Shown here one piece after another: positions 21,712 to 35,700 of a stretch of DNA of 64,000 bases. The DNA lies in the NCBI GenBank assembly GCA_002682825.1, contig NOKP01000019.1:620001-684000 (forward strand), given 5' to 3'. Position 1 is the first letter of the stretch. The number at the start of each line of letters is the position of its first letter. The translations under genes and the position numbers were made by a program. Below the pieces are notes generated by a model that saw only the letters and a list, made by a program, of their open reading frames with translations, was not told where the DNA came from and ran no database searches. This DNA comes from Neonectria sp. B-13. Taxonomy: Eukaryota; Ascomycota; Sordariomycetes; Hypocreales; Nectriaceae.

Positions 21712-24700
21712 TCATGTCTCTCTTTTTTCCCCTGCCAGGCTCTCATACAGCGCAGCAAAAGCCGAGGCCTCGGGCCCCTTCTTCAGAAGCTCTCGCGGAG
21801 GCCCAAACTCTTGCAACTCGCCCGCGTCAAGGAGGGCCACCATGTCGAAGTCATCCAGAGCCGACTCAATCTTGTGGACAATGGCAAGTATGGTGCGATT
21901 CGAGAACCGCTCACGCAGGACACGTTGGACGAGCTCGTCCGTGTGCGAGTCCACGCTGGGGCAGGGTGTTAGTATTTGGCATGTAAACAGGGAATACATA
22001 GAGGTGACGCAACGTACCTGCTTGTAGCTTCATCCAGAACAACGATGGGCGAGGGACGCAACATGGCGCGCGCAAGGCAAAAGAGCTGTCTCTGACCATG
22101 CGACAAGTGCAGCTCCTCGATGGGCACATCAAGTCCGCCCTTCTCTGCTACAATGTCCCACAGCTCAACAACGCTCAGTGCGTCCTCAATTGCAGCGTCC
22201 GCAAGTCCCTCAGCAGGGTCGGCATTCAACCGCACGCTGCTTCCATCGATGAGGAATGCATCTTGCGGCACGCCGACTAGCCGGGTGCGCACCTCCTCAC
22301 GGGGCAGCGTTGCAATGTCGAGTCCATCTACCGTTATCCGGCCGCCGTGGAGGTCAACCATGCGGAAGAGACAAGAGACCATGGAACTCTTCCCACTGTG
22401 AGCACGTAGAGATTAGCTGAACAAGTTCAAGAATATACGGTAGAGCGGTATTACCTTCCAGTTCGTCCACAGATGCCAATCTTCTGCCCTGCCTCGATTG
22501 ACAGAGATATGTTTTTCAGGACATTTTCAGATTGCCTGTATCCGGCGGAGACATTGTCAAACACAATGGTTCCCTTGGACGGCCACACGGACGGGGGCTG
22601 TTCTTTTTCCTGCGGCTCATGCTCTGATGCGGTATAGGTCGTGAATGATTTGATCCTGGCGATTGCGCCGATGTGAGTTTCCAGGTTGGTCCAGAACGTC
22701 ATCAATAGCTTGAGGTTCTGACTGAACTGGATGACACTAACGAGGGCCACACCGATCAACCCGGCGGGCAGTATGCCTCTCAGCTGGGTAACGAGGACGA
22801 TGAGCAACACAGCGAGGCCCGCGACAAACATGTCGAGGACAAAGGTTAGCCATCGCTGAACTGCGTAGAGGAGATAGAAGGGCCTCTGCGACCGGTCCAG
22901 CAGCTCATGATGCCTCTTCTCCAGGGCGCTGCGCCAGCCGAAAGCGCGCAGCGTCGCCAGGCCGGTGACAGACTCGGTGAACAGCGCGTAGAGCGGGCTC
23001 TTTGCCTCCAGATCCATGAATCGGAGCTGGCGAGACGTTCGTAGATAGGTGTGCTGGACCACCCACAGCGCCGCGAACAGGAAGGGGAATGCAATGGCGG
23101 TATAATACGAACCCGCGGCAATCAGCGCCATCTGCGCGATGCACAGCACAAACGTGGCAAAGGTGTTTAGCGCAGAGATGGGCAAGTCCATGTCGATGAG
23201 CTGAAGATCCTGACTGAAGCGGTTGATGGTGATGCCGGAATCAGTCGTGGCGAAGAAGGACATGGGCGCGTTGAGCACCGTCTTGAGCAAGCTCCGATGG
23301 AAGTTGTTGCCCGACAGCGGCACCATGGTGACGATCATCTGCCATGTGCTCAAGATGAGGAAAACGATGGCCAGCCCGCCCAGCATAGCGTAGATGCCCA
23401 GGTAGTAGCCGAGCCGTTGGAACGGCACTTTGGTGTTGGCAGCCGCCCACCAGTTCAACCAAATGGTAGGGAAAGACTGGCAGAAAATGAAGGCGCAGAT
23501 GGCAAAGACGAAAATGAATGTCGGGATCCAGCCGATGGCGCGGATGTAGTATGTATAAATTGCCATGTCGCCAGTGCGACGACCAGCTCCGTCTTCGGCG
23601 TCCTCGAGAAGTGCCAGTTCTGAGTTCACCGCGGCATCGGCGGATAACTCTTTCGTGGCAGCCGGAGGTTGTGCATATGTCCAGTCTGCGGAGGAGACGA
23701 GGGAACGAGACACGTAGCCGCCAGAGTTGGTCAGCTTTTCGAAGCTTCCCTCCTCGCAGCCTTTGCCGGTCCCGTCCAGGCTGATGATGTGATCTGCGTA
23801 GGGAAGTCGTTTGGCTGGCTTGGGTTAGTCTGGCTCAACTAGAAGGATTGAGTGTGTATTCTTACCGCGAGAAGAGGCGATGATGACGGTCGCCTTGAAT
23901 TGTCGCAGGATACCATGAGTACCGAGAAGATTGTGGAAGACGGCATTGTCGGTGTGCGCATCCAACCCGCTGAACACGTCGTCCAAGATGATGGTGTCTT
24001 TCTGCGCGTACACGGCCCTTGCCAGACTCTGAATGGTTTCGTGTTAGCAGCTTTTTATGTTTTGCAAGAGGGTCTCAAATCACATACAACTCGCTGGCTC
24101 TGGCCTCCGCTGAGCACAATGCCCTTGCTTCCTATCGTGGTGAGGTCTCCCTTGGGAAGCTGAGCGAGATCCTGCGTCAAGGCGCAAGCCTGTAGGACTT
24201 GCTGGTACCAGCGCTCATCGACGGGAGAGAAGGCGATGATACTGTCTCGCACGGTGCCATTCATGTGCCACGGGGTTTGGTCGCAGTACGCAATCTCAGA
24301 GCTGGAGATTTGGATAGACCCGGCCATGATGCCCACCTCTCCTAGGAATGCCTTGAGTAGCGTCGACTTGCCACTGCCGACCGGCCCCACGAGCATGGTA
24401 AACTTGCCCATGGGGACCTCAGCGTTGATGTCGCTCAAGTTGGGCTTCTTGGTGGTATCGTATCCAAATGCCCCGGCCTTGACAACGACAGCGTTGCCGT
24501 TCAAGGATCCTTTAGGCACCGGGTCTTTCAGCAGCTTGGGCTCTTCATCGGGCAACGGATCCTTCTCGGGGGCGCTGCGCGAAGATCTGGAGGTCCAAGA
24601 GCCGTCGCACTTGTTGCCATCTTCGACTACTCTGTCGTCGACACGGACGTCTGAGTTGAGGAAAGACTGGATGCGCACAAAGCACCCGATCGATCCCATC

Positions 24701-26658
24701 AACGACGACAGCGACGTGACAAACGAGGTCAGCGGCTCCTGCAGCAGTGCAAACAGCGACAGCGATGTAAACATGCGGTTTGTATCCAGGCTGCCGCCTC
24801 CCTCTTGCGCCCGGGCGAGCAAACTGTATGTCGTGAAGGTCAGGATGGGGGCGAAGATGGGAGCGAGGTACGCTGTAAAAGGTCACTGTCAGCAAGACTC
24901 CACCGAGATGCGCACTTATCAAGACATTACTAAGAAAGAACTCACCCAAGCCCATGTTCCAAATCAACAGCCTGCGGAATTTACCGGAAATGTGCAGCTC
25001 CTCAGCGCGCATGTCCTGAATGCGAGTGCCGAGCACGTCGGTCAGACCACACATCTTGACGCCCTTCATGGACCCTAGCATCTGCGATGTAACGGCGATC
25101 CTCTTTTCGATAGCCTCGAGCCACATGGCTTGACGTGCCATTACGAAACTAACGGCAATGACAGATCCGACGATAGAACCTGAATCAGGCGGGGTCAGCA
25201 TGTTGATCTTCTGCCTCGTAGTTTCAATCCAAGCTTTCACTCACCGATTGCTGCTCCGACAGGGATGAGGCACGCGACCCCAAGCTGACGCTCTAGTAGG
25301 AAAACTGCAACGCCGATCTCTATTAAGTTGGCCCAGATGTCGTGAGCGGTGCGCCATCCCATGTCGATCCTCTCAATGTCAGCGCTCATCAAGGTGAGGG
25401 CCGCTGTAGGGTCGGCAGCCGTGATGTTGATATCCGTGGCCTTGTAGTACAGCATCGAAACTAGCTGACCGCGGACCATGGTGATGGCGCGGAACGTCAG
25501 GTGTTGGTACTGACCCGCGGTTATCTGCGACGTGAGTGTCAGTGGATGTTGGTATGGCTCGCCTGCAGTGAACATACCGCTATGCCGACGTAAACGAGGA
25601 ACCAAGCGCCGATAATGCCATATCCCTGGTCCTTGTCGTCGGAGTCACTATCTCGTTCGGACCATTCCAGTGTAGCCGAGATGAGGAATGGTTGGCAGAA
25701 GGTAAAGCCGATGAAGCACAAACGGGGGAAAACTATGGCAAGAATAGGCGTCTTCAGCGTCTTGAGGACGGTGAACAGCAAGGCATGGTCCCCCTTTTTA
25801 GATGCTATGCAGCTGTTAGCGACTGGGAAGCCATGCACAATGCGGGCAAAACGACGAACCTTTGTTCCATCCTGTCTGCAGCCGGTTCTGCAGGTACTGG
25901 GACTTGAGGTGCTTGTCGAGAGGAAACAGATGGTCGATGTCCAACTGACTGGAATAGCCAGCACGGAACAGCGGGAGCTGCCATGAGAAGAGCCATTGCG
26001 AGAACAAGCCGCTCGTAACCTCGGGAGGCAGTGCGCGGTATTGAGGACGCAAGAAACTACGCTTTTCGATCGTCTCCAGGGCGAGTAGAACAATCTTCAG
26101 CACGGTCGCGACGAGCGCGGCAATGGCGACAGACCGATTATAGCCCTGCAGCCATAGTGTTCGCGTTCGCGTAGCATCAAATAGAGTCGAGAAAAGCAGG
26201 AAGAGGCTGAGTACCGTCGACGGTCTATAAGAGTAGACATGTTCGACGTAAGACAGGCTCAAGAGACTTATGGACGCGACAAACGAGAGGGCGGCGGTTG
26301 GCAGAGAGGCTCTGGTGGTGACTGCTGGGGGTTGAGTCCACAGGACGAGAGCAGCAATTTGCGATGCGATTAGGAGAATGTAGAATATCTAAAGATGGTT
26401 AAAATGCGGACGGCAACGAACCGTCGGGGGCAGTCGACTTACAACTTTGCAGTGCAGCCAGTAGCTATTTTCGACTTTTACGGTTTTCTTGCGCAGGAGG
26501 TAGACGATTCGAAACGGGGCTGCGAGTAGCAGAAGAGCAGTAATGGGCACAACAAGGATGGACTCTTCAAAAAGCAGCGTCAGGTCGAAGCCGCCTCTAC
26601 AGTCACTCGCATGCGGGCCGAAAGAGTCGTCGACGGCGACGCACGACGATGAGGCCAT
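21712..26658 (-). CDS. Full-length ABC-C (MRP-type) transporter
   Basis: Ten exons on the minus strand (26443..26658, 25860..26388, 25578..25804, 25245..25524, 24946..25179, 24088..24872, 23866..24028, 22455..23814, 22018..22395, 21712..21955) keep frame and give 1471 residues. The start MASSSCVAVDD at 26658 precedes an N-terminal hydrophobic TMD0-like bundle, then TMD1-NBD1-TMD2-NBD2. NBD1 has Walker A GPVGSGKS, signature LSGGQSQR and Walker B IILDDVFSG, with Asp at the catalytic carboxylate as is usual for ABCC NBD1. NBD2 has GRTGSGKSS (split by an intron), signature LSHGQRQL and LDEATSS with the catalytic Glu. It is a membrane exporter of conjugates, drugs or peptides. It diverges from the NRPS gene across 2.4 kb, which suggests peptide export or self-protection and possible co-regulation. 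Export of the peptide is inference. Confidence 0.92.
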
Positions 26659-29044
26659 GGCGGTCGCTGACAGGGACTTTTCTGATCTGCTCACAGTCAA
26701 AGAATTAATCGAACTGAACGAACATGAAGTGAATAAAGGAAACAAACAACGGGCGACCCTGCAGCAGCCTGGGTCAAGAAAGACGGCGGCTGTGCAATGA
26801 CGTTGTAGAAGGGGCGGAAAGGAGGAAAGCCTCCCGAGGAGAGAAAAAAAACACGTCGATCGTCGTCCGCACAGGGGAGTGGATGAGCGCTACACGCGGC
26901 TGACGATTGGACCGGAGGAGCCGCCAGCTTTCCAACTACCGACAGGGGTCAAGGGGCCAGCGGACCGGATGGCTGAGGACTTTTGAATGAGGCTGATTTA
27001 ATGAGGGGCGGGCCGGTAAAAACTGATATGGCGAAGCTGAATCCGGGCAGGATGGGCAGAGAGGAAGCCATATTAGGAGTGACAGGTTTGGCAGTCGTGT
27101 CGTGATTGGCCCGCCAAGGGTGATATGGAATCAGGGCAAACGGGGTTTGTGGGGTTGAAGCCTGATATATAGCTGACGATATTACGTATTTGTTGAGGTA
27201 TCCGGCAATTCGACCTGGGTTGGTCAGCTCGCCATTTGCCAGCCACAAAAGCAACGACCAAGTCCTGTCCTGTTGTGTCCTGTCAAGTGTCCTGTCGTAT
27301 CCTGCCCTATCCTGTCCTGTCCCTGTCGTCCTGTCCTGCCTGTCCTGTCCTGTCCGGGCCGGGCCGCGGTTAGTCTTCTCTCCTCTTCCCACTTCTGCCA
27401 GGGTGAAATTCTCCATTGGGTTGGGTGATCCACAGATTCCTCAGCCATAACTCGTATTCAATCTCCATGATCTCATCGGGATATCGATCGTCGCTGCGGG
27501 CCGCATCCCTGTTCCGAATCGGGGGCGGATAGACCTAGATCGTTCTGGGCGCAGAGGTTTCCGAAATCGGTGCCAGACAACACGATGCACCCAGAGCATC
27601 CATCAGATCATCCGTGATCGATCCAGCAACCAAGTGCCGACGTTCCAGGGGTCGTCTTATGACGCGAGGCCGCTAATGGACGGGAGTGGCTGATCCCGTC
27701 GAAACGGACGCCTGATTTGTTCCTTTCGCTCCTCATTGGCTACACATCCCTGCTAATGCAACATTCCAGGTTTTTAGCAATTAATTACTTGGAATAGAAA
27801 ACTCATCAACGGAACAGGAGAGTCAAGCCCGACGGCTTCCAGGGCCGCACCAGGCCGGTGAGCCTCATCCCCTTCCGGCTCTCACACTTTGGTATGCCAC
27901 ATGTCGGCGAGAACAGCCGGATTTTCAAACACACGCAGAAATCGACACGAGGCTGACATCATATCTACCGCCAGTACCACCTCGATTGAACGTCACAGGC
28001 CACACAACTGTAGTACAAGTTGTCATATCCTTCATGTCTCGTGTTAGCCGTACCTCTACATGTAGCCACCTTGTGCATGATGGACGTACCAACCAACAGC
28101 TGCACGCTGAACAACAAATCGGAGCCGCTTCTTAGCGTCATGCATCCTATGAGAGCATCTCGATGGAGACACTATGGAGCTTTTATGCACGAACCTGAGT
28201 AATTAACATTTCCGACCCTTGTGGCCTGTACTCACATCATCAAGGGCTATGGAGTCATCCAGTTATGATGGCACGGCTTGGCACCAATGAAATTCTCAGT
28301 GGCAAGGGACTCTATTTTATTCTTCATCAGGGGGGCCCACTGCGGTCCAATACCCGCCATCTCTTCCCGTTCTCGTGTCGTCCCGTCTTCGTCTCCGTCG
28401 TAGCCGCGCTTCTGGGCTAGCTTGGATCCTCAATGCCAAGTCAAGAGAGGAAACTGCAACGTTGGATGCCCCCATGTTTGAAAGATTCAGCCCGGCGGCG
28501 ATCCCGGCTGTGCGCCGGCATTCTTCGCCACAGGCCTGATCAATCAAGCCCAGTCTCGGAGGCCATCCAGATTAGAAGCTCCGTAGAATCAATGACTCGC
28601 TCGAGTTCATTGGGTGTGCCCGTCATGGGCGTGCCTGCAAAGGGTGTAAGCGAAAGGCGGCTGCAGATGCTTGTTTTTCTGCAAAGCCAGGAACCCATTA
28701 AGCACCCCGATACCCTTGCCCCAACCAGCCACCTGCATCATGACAACGCACTATGAAGTAAACTCGGCCTGAAAGCCCCTTGCAAAACGTGGCTTGCTAC
28801 CCCCAGCACGTCTTTTCAAGGAAGAAAGAGTCTTCCGCCTCGCTTTGGGTGTGGTTCATAGCCAGGCAAACCAGGTTATATCTGGTTCATTCTCCGTCAA
28901 AGCGGCCATACGCTTGCTCATGCAGCTCATCCTCAACGCCGGAACCACAAAGTTCGCTTCATGTTAATCAACTACTCTATCTAATCCTTCCAAACCCATC
29001 TTATATGCACATAATCCTTCCCAAACTTGAAGAAACCAACAACC
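26659..29044. promoter_or_regulatory. Shared upstream region of the ABC transporter and NRPS genes
   Basis: This is a 2.4-kb region between two divergent genes with no convincing ORF, so it probably holds both promoters. It contains a C-TGT-rich minisatellite (about 27255-27360). The last 20 bases before the NRPS ATG end in CAACAACC followed by ATGG, a good fungal start context. No binding site could be assigned with confidence. Confidence 0.6.
27255..27360 (+). repeat. CCTGTC-type minisatellite
   Basis: About 15 imperfect copies of a 5-6 base CTGTC/CCTGT unit, some lengthened (for example CCTGTCCTGTCCTGTCC). It lies in the shared upstream region of the ABC-C and NRPS genes and the strand bias is strongly pyrimidine on plus. 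Confidence 0.85.
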
Positions 29045-29700
29045 ATGGCCCCACCTCCCGGCAGTGTTCATGTCGCTAGTCGATCTTTGCAAGATTTGGA
29101 GCCTTGCATCTTTCCGGCATTCGACGTGGGTGAGGAGAACCAGTCTGAATTCCTGAGTTTCCATGGCAGGCTGGGACACATTGTCGATGGAGACCTGTCC
29201 CAGACATGCAGTGTCCTATGCGCTGCGTGGGGAGTTCTCCTCGCATGTTTCACTGGACTCGAGAGCGTCTGTTTCGGCTTCGACAGTGAGCACAACAATT
29301 GCGAAAGCCTAGGCCGTACAGACGGCGTTACACGAACCGCACAGCTGCATATTCCCGCAGAGCAGAATGTTCAAAGCATTTTGGCCGAGAGCTTTTCCGG
29401 CCTGTTGCTGTTACCAGAGAGCAACGCAAATACCCTATTCAACACCACACTCTCCATCCGCAGCTTGGCCCGCAGGCTAAGCAACGATGGTGATCACAAT
29501 CAGACCAACAGAGAAGAGTCTGCTTCATGGTGCAAGATCCGACTTTCAGTGGACCCCGTCACACTCGACACCGTCTTCTCGTGGGATCCCTCCTTCATGA
29601 CCCGAGAACAGGCGGAGAACGTCAGCAACACTTACGACAAGATCGTTAGTGAGATGATGAGCCATCCAGAGACTCTCATATCAGACCTCAACTGCTTCAG
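29045..29700 (+). other. NRPS: N-terminal truncated condensation domain
   Basis: Residues 1-220 match the second half of a C domain: AAWGVLLACFTG, VCFGFDSE and LFNTTLSIRS correspond to the AWALVL...TG, VCFGY and LFNTALSY segments of the full C domains downstream. The HHxxxDG half is absent, so it cannot condense. It may be a relic or a docking or stabilising piece. Confidence 0.8.
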
Positions 29701-32700
29701 CACACAGAATGAGCAGCAAGTCCTGGGGTGGAACAGCACCCAGAAGAACAATGTACAGAAGTGTATACACCAAGTCATATCCGAGCAGGGAGCCTCGCGC
29801 CCCGAGGCAGAGTCGATTTGCGCTTGGGACGGCAGCTTCTCATACGCACAGCTCCTGTCTCTGTCAGACCGTCTCGCCTGCCGCCTACAAGCCTCCGGTG
29901 TCGGGCCCGAGGTCTTTGTGCCGATTTGCTTCGACAAGTCCAAGTGGACTGTCGTTGCGATGCTGGCGGTGCTCAAGGCAGGCGGCATCTTCGTGCCCCT
30001 TGATCCCACCCATCCATTGCCGCGTCTGCAGGCCCTGACACACAAGGTGGGAGCCAAGACCATTTTGTGTTCTCGCCATCATCTGGGCATGCTCGAAACC
30101 GCAGCAACCGAGTTGATTCCGGTAGACGACCAGCTCTTCACAGAACTGGCCGAACACGGCAGCGAGGTTGACTGCGGCTCGTGGAGTAACGGCGCCTACA
30201 TGATATTCACAAGCGGCACCACGGGCGAGCCTAAGGGCGCGTTGATTCAACACGGGGCTCTCTTGTCGAGCGCCCTTGCTCACGGGCCTGCCATGATGAT
30301 GGACTCTAACACACGATCACTACAGTTCGCCGCGTCTACTTTTGACGTGAGCATCACTGAAATCCTCACATGTCTGATACTGGGCGGCTGTGTCTGCATA
30401 CCCAGTGAAGACGCTCGGCTGAATGCCATCGAGGAGGCCATCACCCAACTCCGAGCCAACTGGGCCCTGTTGACGCCGACATTTGTCAAATTCATCAACC
30501 CTGCCAATGTGCCGTGTTTGAAGACACTCGTCACCGGCGGTGAGGCCATGACCCAAGCCATCATTCGTTCATGGTCTCACATCAACCTCATCAACTGCTA
30601 TGGGCCTGCGGAGACGTCTGTCGTTTCGCACGTCCATCGAGGCATGAGGGAAGGCAAGAATCCGTTGAATATCGGTCATCAAGTCGGCATTCACAGCTGG
30701 GTTGTTGACCGATACAACCACGACCGACTGATGCCTGTCGGGGCGGTCGGTGAGCTGGTGATTGAAGGCCACACGCTTGCACGGGAGTACTACAAAGAGC
30801 CCGAGAAGACGAGCGATGCCTTCATTGTCGACCCCGAGTGGACACGGAGTCAACCTCGGGAAAATGGCCCGCGGCGCATGTACAAGACGGGCGACCTCGT
30901 CAAGTACAACCACGACGGAACCTTTCACATTGCTGGGCGCAAGGACTCGCAAATCAAGTTTCACGGCCAGCGGATAGAGCTGGGCGAGATTGAGCACCAT
31001 CTCAACGTCAGCCCTAGCATCAAGCATGGCATGATAGTCCTGCCAAAGGAAGGCTTCTGCAAAGGCAGACTTTTGGCCATGATCCAGCTCAGCGATGCCT
31101 TGAACCAAGACCTTGTGCCCAAGGGCCAACCTTACAAGTTGGTTGACGGCCAGCTAGAGGATACTGCCAGAGTCAAGGTCGCAGAGGCAAAGCAGCTACT
31201 TACCGAGCGATTGCCGCCGTACATGGTCCCTTCCATGTGGCTCGCCGTCGAGTTCATCCCTCGTCTACAGTCGGGGAAGCTCGATCGTAAGCAGACTGCG
31301 AAGTGGGTTGACGATATGAGCGAGGCTCTATACCGTCAACTGAACCCCATCACAGCCACCGGGTCCTCGGAGGATATGACGTTTGCCAGCAAGACGGAGT
31401 TGGAGCTCCACAAGATCTGGAGCCACGTGTTGAACCTCAACGTGGACCAGCTTGGCCTTCGCCAGTCGTTCTTGAGCGTTGGCGGTGACTCTATCTCTGC
31501 CATGCAGGTCATGAGCGAGTGCAGGAAACGCGGCCTCGGCCTGGCTGTCTCGCACATCATTACATGCAAATCAATCAGCGCACTGGCGCTGCATGTCAAG
31601 GATATCGAGACGCCGTTGTTCCACCAGGAGATTCTGGAACAGCCGTTCGAGCTCTCGCCCATCCAGAAGCTCTACTTTTCCCGACCCAACCACTCCCAAG
31701 GCCACTACAACCAGAGCTTCCTCCTCCGCACAAGCCAACGTATTCTGCAGTCGGACATGCGCAAGGCCATCGAGACCATTATACGGAGACACTCGATGCT
31801 GCGTGCCAGGTTTAGCCAGGATGCAGACGGTGAATGGCAGCAGCGAGTTACCAACGAGGTCACGTCCTCGTATCGGTTACGCACTCTCACGCTGGCCTCA
31901 AGTGAGGAAATCGATCATTCACTCGTCGACAGCCAGACTTGCCTCAACGAAACCGACGGCCCGATGTTTGCTGCTGACCTCATTGATCTCAAGGGAGAAG
32001 AGGAGCTCTTGTTCGTCGTCGCACATCATCTGGTCATTGACCTCGTTTCTTGGAGAATCATTCTCCAGGAACTGGAAGAGCTGCTACTCCGGCCGGAACT
32101 AGTCTCTGATACAGATCGCCCCTTGCCTTTCCAGACCTGGTGCAAGACGCAATTGGAACATGCAGAGGCTCAGACACCGGAGCAGGTTCTTCCTGTCCAC
32201 GGCATCCCTGATGGGAATGCAGAGTACTGGGGAATGGACAAGACGCCCAACGTCTATGGGCAGATGGCTTGTGAGGGCTTCGAAATTGGATCCGCGCAGA
32301 CATCCCTCCTCCTGTCAAAGTGCCACGAGGCGTTGCGCACCGAGATTCCCGACGTCCTTCTGGCAGCCATGATCTTCTCCTTTGCTCAGACCTTTACCGA
32401 CCGCCCGATCCCTGCTGTCTTCGCCGAAGGGCACGGCAGGGAGCCCTGGGACGCTGCCATCGACCTGTCCAACGTAGTTGGATGGTTCACAACCATTTAC
32501 CCAGTCTTCGCCGGATCAACGGCTGAGTCGAGTCTTTTTGACACGGCGAAGCTGGTAAAGGATGGACGACGCAAGGTTCCTGACAGCGGAAGGCCGTACT
32601 TTGCGAGCCGCTGGCTGACACAGGCGGGCAAAGACGCGTTTGCCCGTCACTGGCCGCTGGAGATTACCTTCAACTACCTTGGCCAGTATCAGCAGCTGGA

Positions 32701-35700
32701 GCGTGAGGGCGCCCTCTTTACTCCTGCTAGGGATATCGCGGGAGAGGTCAGAGGTGCCACCGATGGTGCAGACGTCGGCCCACTGACGACTTGCATTTCC
32801 TTGTTCGAAGTCTCTGCCGTCATCCTGAAAGGATCTCTCCGGTTCTCGTTTGTCTTCAACCAGAACATGAACCATCAGCCCAAGATCCGTCAGTGGATTG
32901 CTTCCTGCCAACAGAGCCTCGGTGTCCTGGTTGAAGAGCTGAGCGCCAGGGCGCCCGAGCCTACGCTGAGCGACTTCCCGCTTCTCTCCCTTACCTATGA
33001 CCGCCTTGAGCTCATGACGGAGGAAAAGCTCCCCCAGGCTGGAGTCACGTCGATGGACCTAGTCGAAGATGCCTATCCTTGCTCTCCTATGCAATCAGGA
33101 CTCTTGGTCAGCACCACCAAGAACAGTGCCTTCTATGCTGCCTACACTCTCCACGAGGTCAAGAGCAGAAACAATCTGCCCGTGGACGTGACGAAGCTTG
33201 CCAATGCCTGGAAACGCATCATTGAATACCACCCTATGCTCAGAACCATCTTTGTGGAAAGCGTTGCTCAGCAGGATTCGCTCTACGACCAGGTGGTGCT
33301 GAAAGAAGTCGACTTCCCGCTCGTTCAATCAGAGAGGGACACGGAGGAAGACGCAATCACTGCTCTGAGCGCACCACCTCTCCACCAAAAGGACAATGCT
33401 CAGCTGTTGCATCACTTCGAGATCTGCACATCGAAGAGCGGCAAGGTCTTCTGCCGCCTTGACATTAGTCACGTCATCATGGATGGTACTTCTCTGTCAA
33501 TTGTCTTCCGAGACCTCGCATTGGCATATGAGGGACGCCTTGGATCTGGCGAAGCCCCGCTGTATCGCAACTACATCAAACACCTCCAAGACCAGGCTAT
33601 TCAACCTGGCATCGACTACTGGAGCTCGTACCTGTCGGGCATTGAGCCGTGCCACTTCCCCGTCCTCGACGATGGGAATGCGGTAGAATCAAAGGACCTG
33701 AGGCATGTCAGAGTCAAGTTTGAGGAGTTGCCAGAGTTGCAGAGCCTGTGTGACGATCGAGGAGTCACCATTGTCAATGCCATCTATGCTGCTTGGGCAT
33801 TGACCTTGGGGTTGTATACCGCCTCGGAGGAGGTATGCTTCGGCTACCTCACATCGGCGCGTGACTCACCGATCCAGGGCATCCGCGACGTTGTCGGGCC
33901 TGTCATCAATATGGTGGTGTGCCGCGTCAACGTTGGTGTTTCTACCACTTTGGGGGACATGATGACCCTCGTGCAGAAGGACTACCTGGACAGCCTGGAG
34001 TATCGCCATATCCCTTTGGCGGAAGTCCAACACGCACTGCAGCTCTCCAACACGGCCTTGTTCAACACGGCACTGTCGTACAGAAAGCTGCCACCTACTG
34101 AGCAGAATCCCCCCGACCTCGTGTTCGAGGAGTGTCGTCCCACCTACGATCCTGACGAATACAACGTGTCCGTCAACATCGAGGCCGGCGAAGCCGACAT
34201 GGCCATTGATCTGATGTACTGGTCGGATACCTTGTCTGACGGACAGGCCGCCAATGTTGCCAGCACCTTTACCAAGGCGCTCAGCAACGTCCTCCACCAC
34301 TGCAACCAACCGATTGCCCAGCTCGAGCACCTCGGTACCCGGCATTGCCAGCAGCTTGGTCAATGGAACCAGCAGATGCCTGAAGCCATTGAAAGCTGCG
34401 TCCATGACTTGTTCAAGCAGCAGGCAATCTCCCGTCCCGACGCTCCGGCGATTGCCTCCTGGGACATGGACTTCACCTATGCGGAGCTTGATCTCGCCTC
34501 CACGAAGCTGGCCCATCATATCAGCTCATTGGGTGTCGGCCTAGAAGTCTTGGTACTTGTCTGCTTCGACAAGTCTGCCTTTGCCATTGTCGCCATGTTG
34601 GCCATCTTGAAGGCCGGCGGTGCATGCGTGCCCCTCGACCCAGCGCACCCAGATGCTGCGCTGCGGCTTCGCTCGGAGGACACGGGTGCGTCCATTGCCC
34701 TGGTAGCCCCGTCAATGGTGCCCAGGTTCAGCAACATGGTCAAGCAGACGGTGGCTGTTGATGCCGATCTGCTTCAAAACATTGTCGTGCCGCAGGACTT
34801 GTCCCTCCCCCAAGTCATTCCTCACAATGCCTGCTTCGTCATCTATACTTCTGGCAGCACAGGTAGGCCCAAAGGCGTAGTTCTGGAGCATCGAGGAATT
34901 GCTACCAATGCTGAGTACTCCGGCGCTAAGCTGGGCTATGAGCAAGACTCGAGGGTGTTACAGTTCGCCTCTTATACCTTCGACAACAGTCTTGCCGAGA
35001 TATTCACCACGCTCACCCGTGGAGGCTGTGTATGCGTGCCTTCAGACCACGAGAGGCTGAATGACTTGGCCGGCGCAATCAACCGCCTCCAGGTCACCTT
35101 TGCCGATATCACCCCCACTGTCGCTTGTTTCCTCCAGCCAACCGACGTCCCGACCTTGAAGACATTGGCTCTGGGCGGCGAGGCTGTGACTTCCAAATGT
35201 GTCGACATCTGGCGCGACTTTGTGTCTCTACGCTGTTGCTACGGGCCTTCAGAGTGCTCGGTCAACTCTACCTACTCTGGGGATATTGCCCAGCCAGGCA
35301 AGGCCACGAACATCGGCCGCGCCATTGGAAGCCTCGCTTGGGTTGTTGATGCCGCCGACCACAACTCTCTGGTTCCGATTGGGTGCGCAGGCGAGCTTCT
35401 CATTGACGGTCCCATTGTTTCTCGAGGCTACCTGAACCTGCCCGAGAAGATGGCCCAGTCCTTCATAACACCGCCTGCCTGGCTTCAGGGTATATCTCAA
35501 GGCGGCAGTCCGGATCGTCGCCTATACAAGACCGGTGACCTGGTACGCTACGACTCTGACGGTACGCTCATGTACCTCGGACGTAAGGATACCCAGGTCA
35601 AGCTCAACGGTCAGCGTATCGAGCTCGGAGAGATTGAGCACCACATTGAGCAAAACCTCTCCGAGGGCTCGCAGTCTGCCGTTGAGCTCATTGTGTCGGG

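Noticed and set aside
28317..28547. Arg-rich minus-strand ORF
   Set aside because: Low complexity, no support from frame context or motif.
28600..28720. GRACKGCKRK reading in the NRPS upstream region that looks like the start of a Zn2Cys6 domain
   Set aside because: Cys spacing after the second Cys is wrong (eight residues instead of six), the frame stops soon after, and no gene could be built.
29027..29044. TTG start 18 bases before the NRPS ATG
   Set aside because: The ATG at 29045 has a much better context, and fungal nuclear genes very rarely use TTG.
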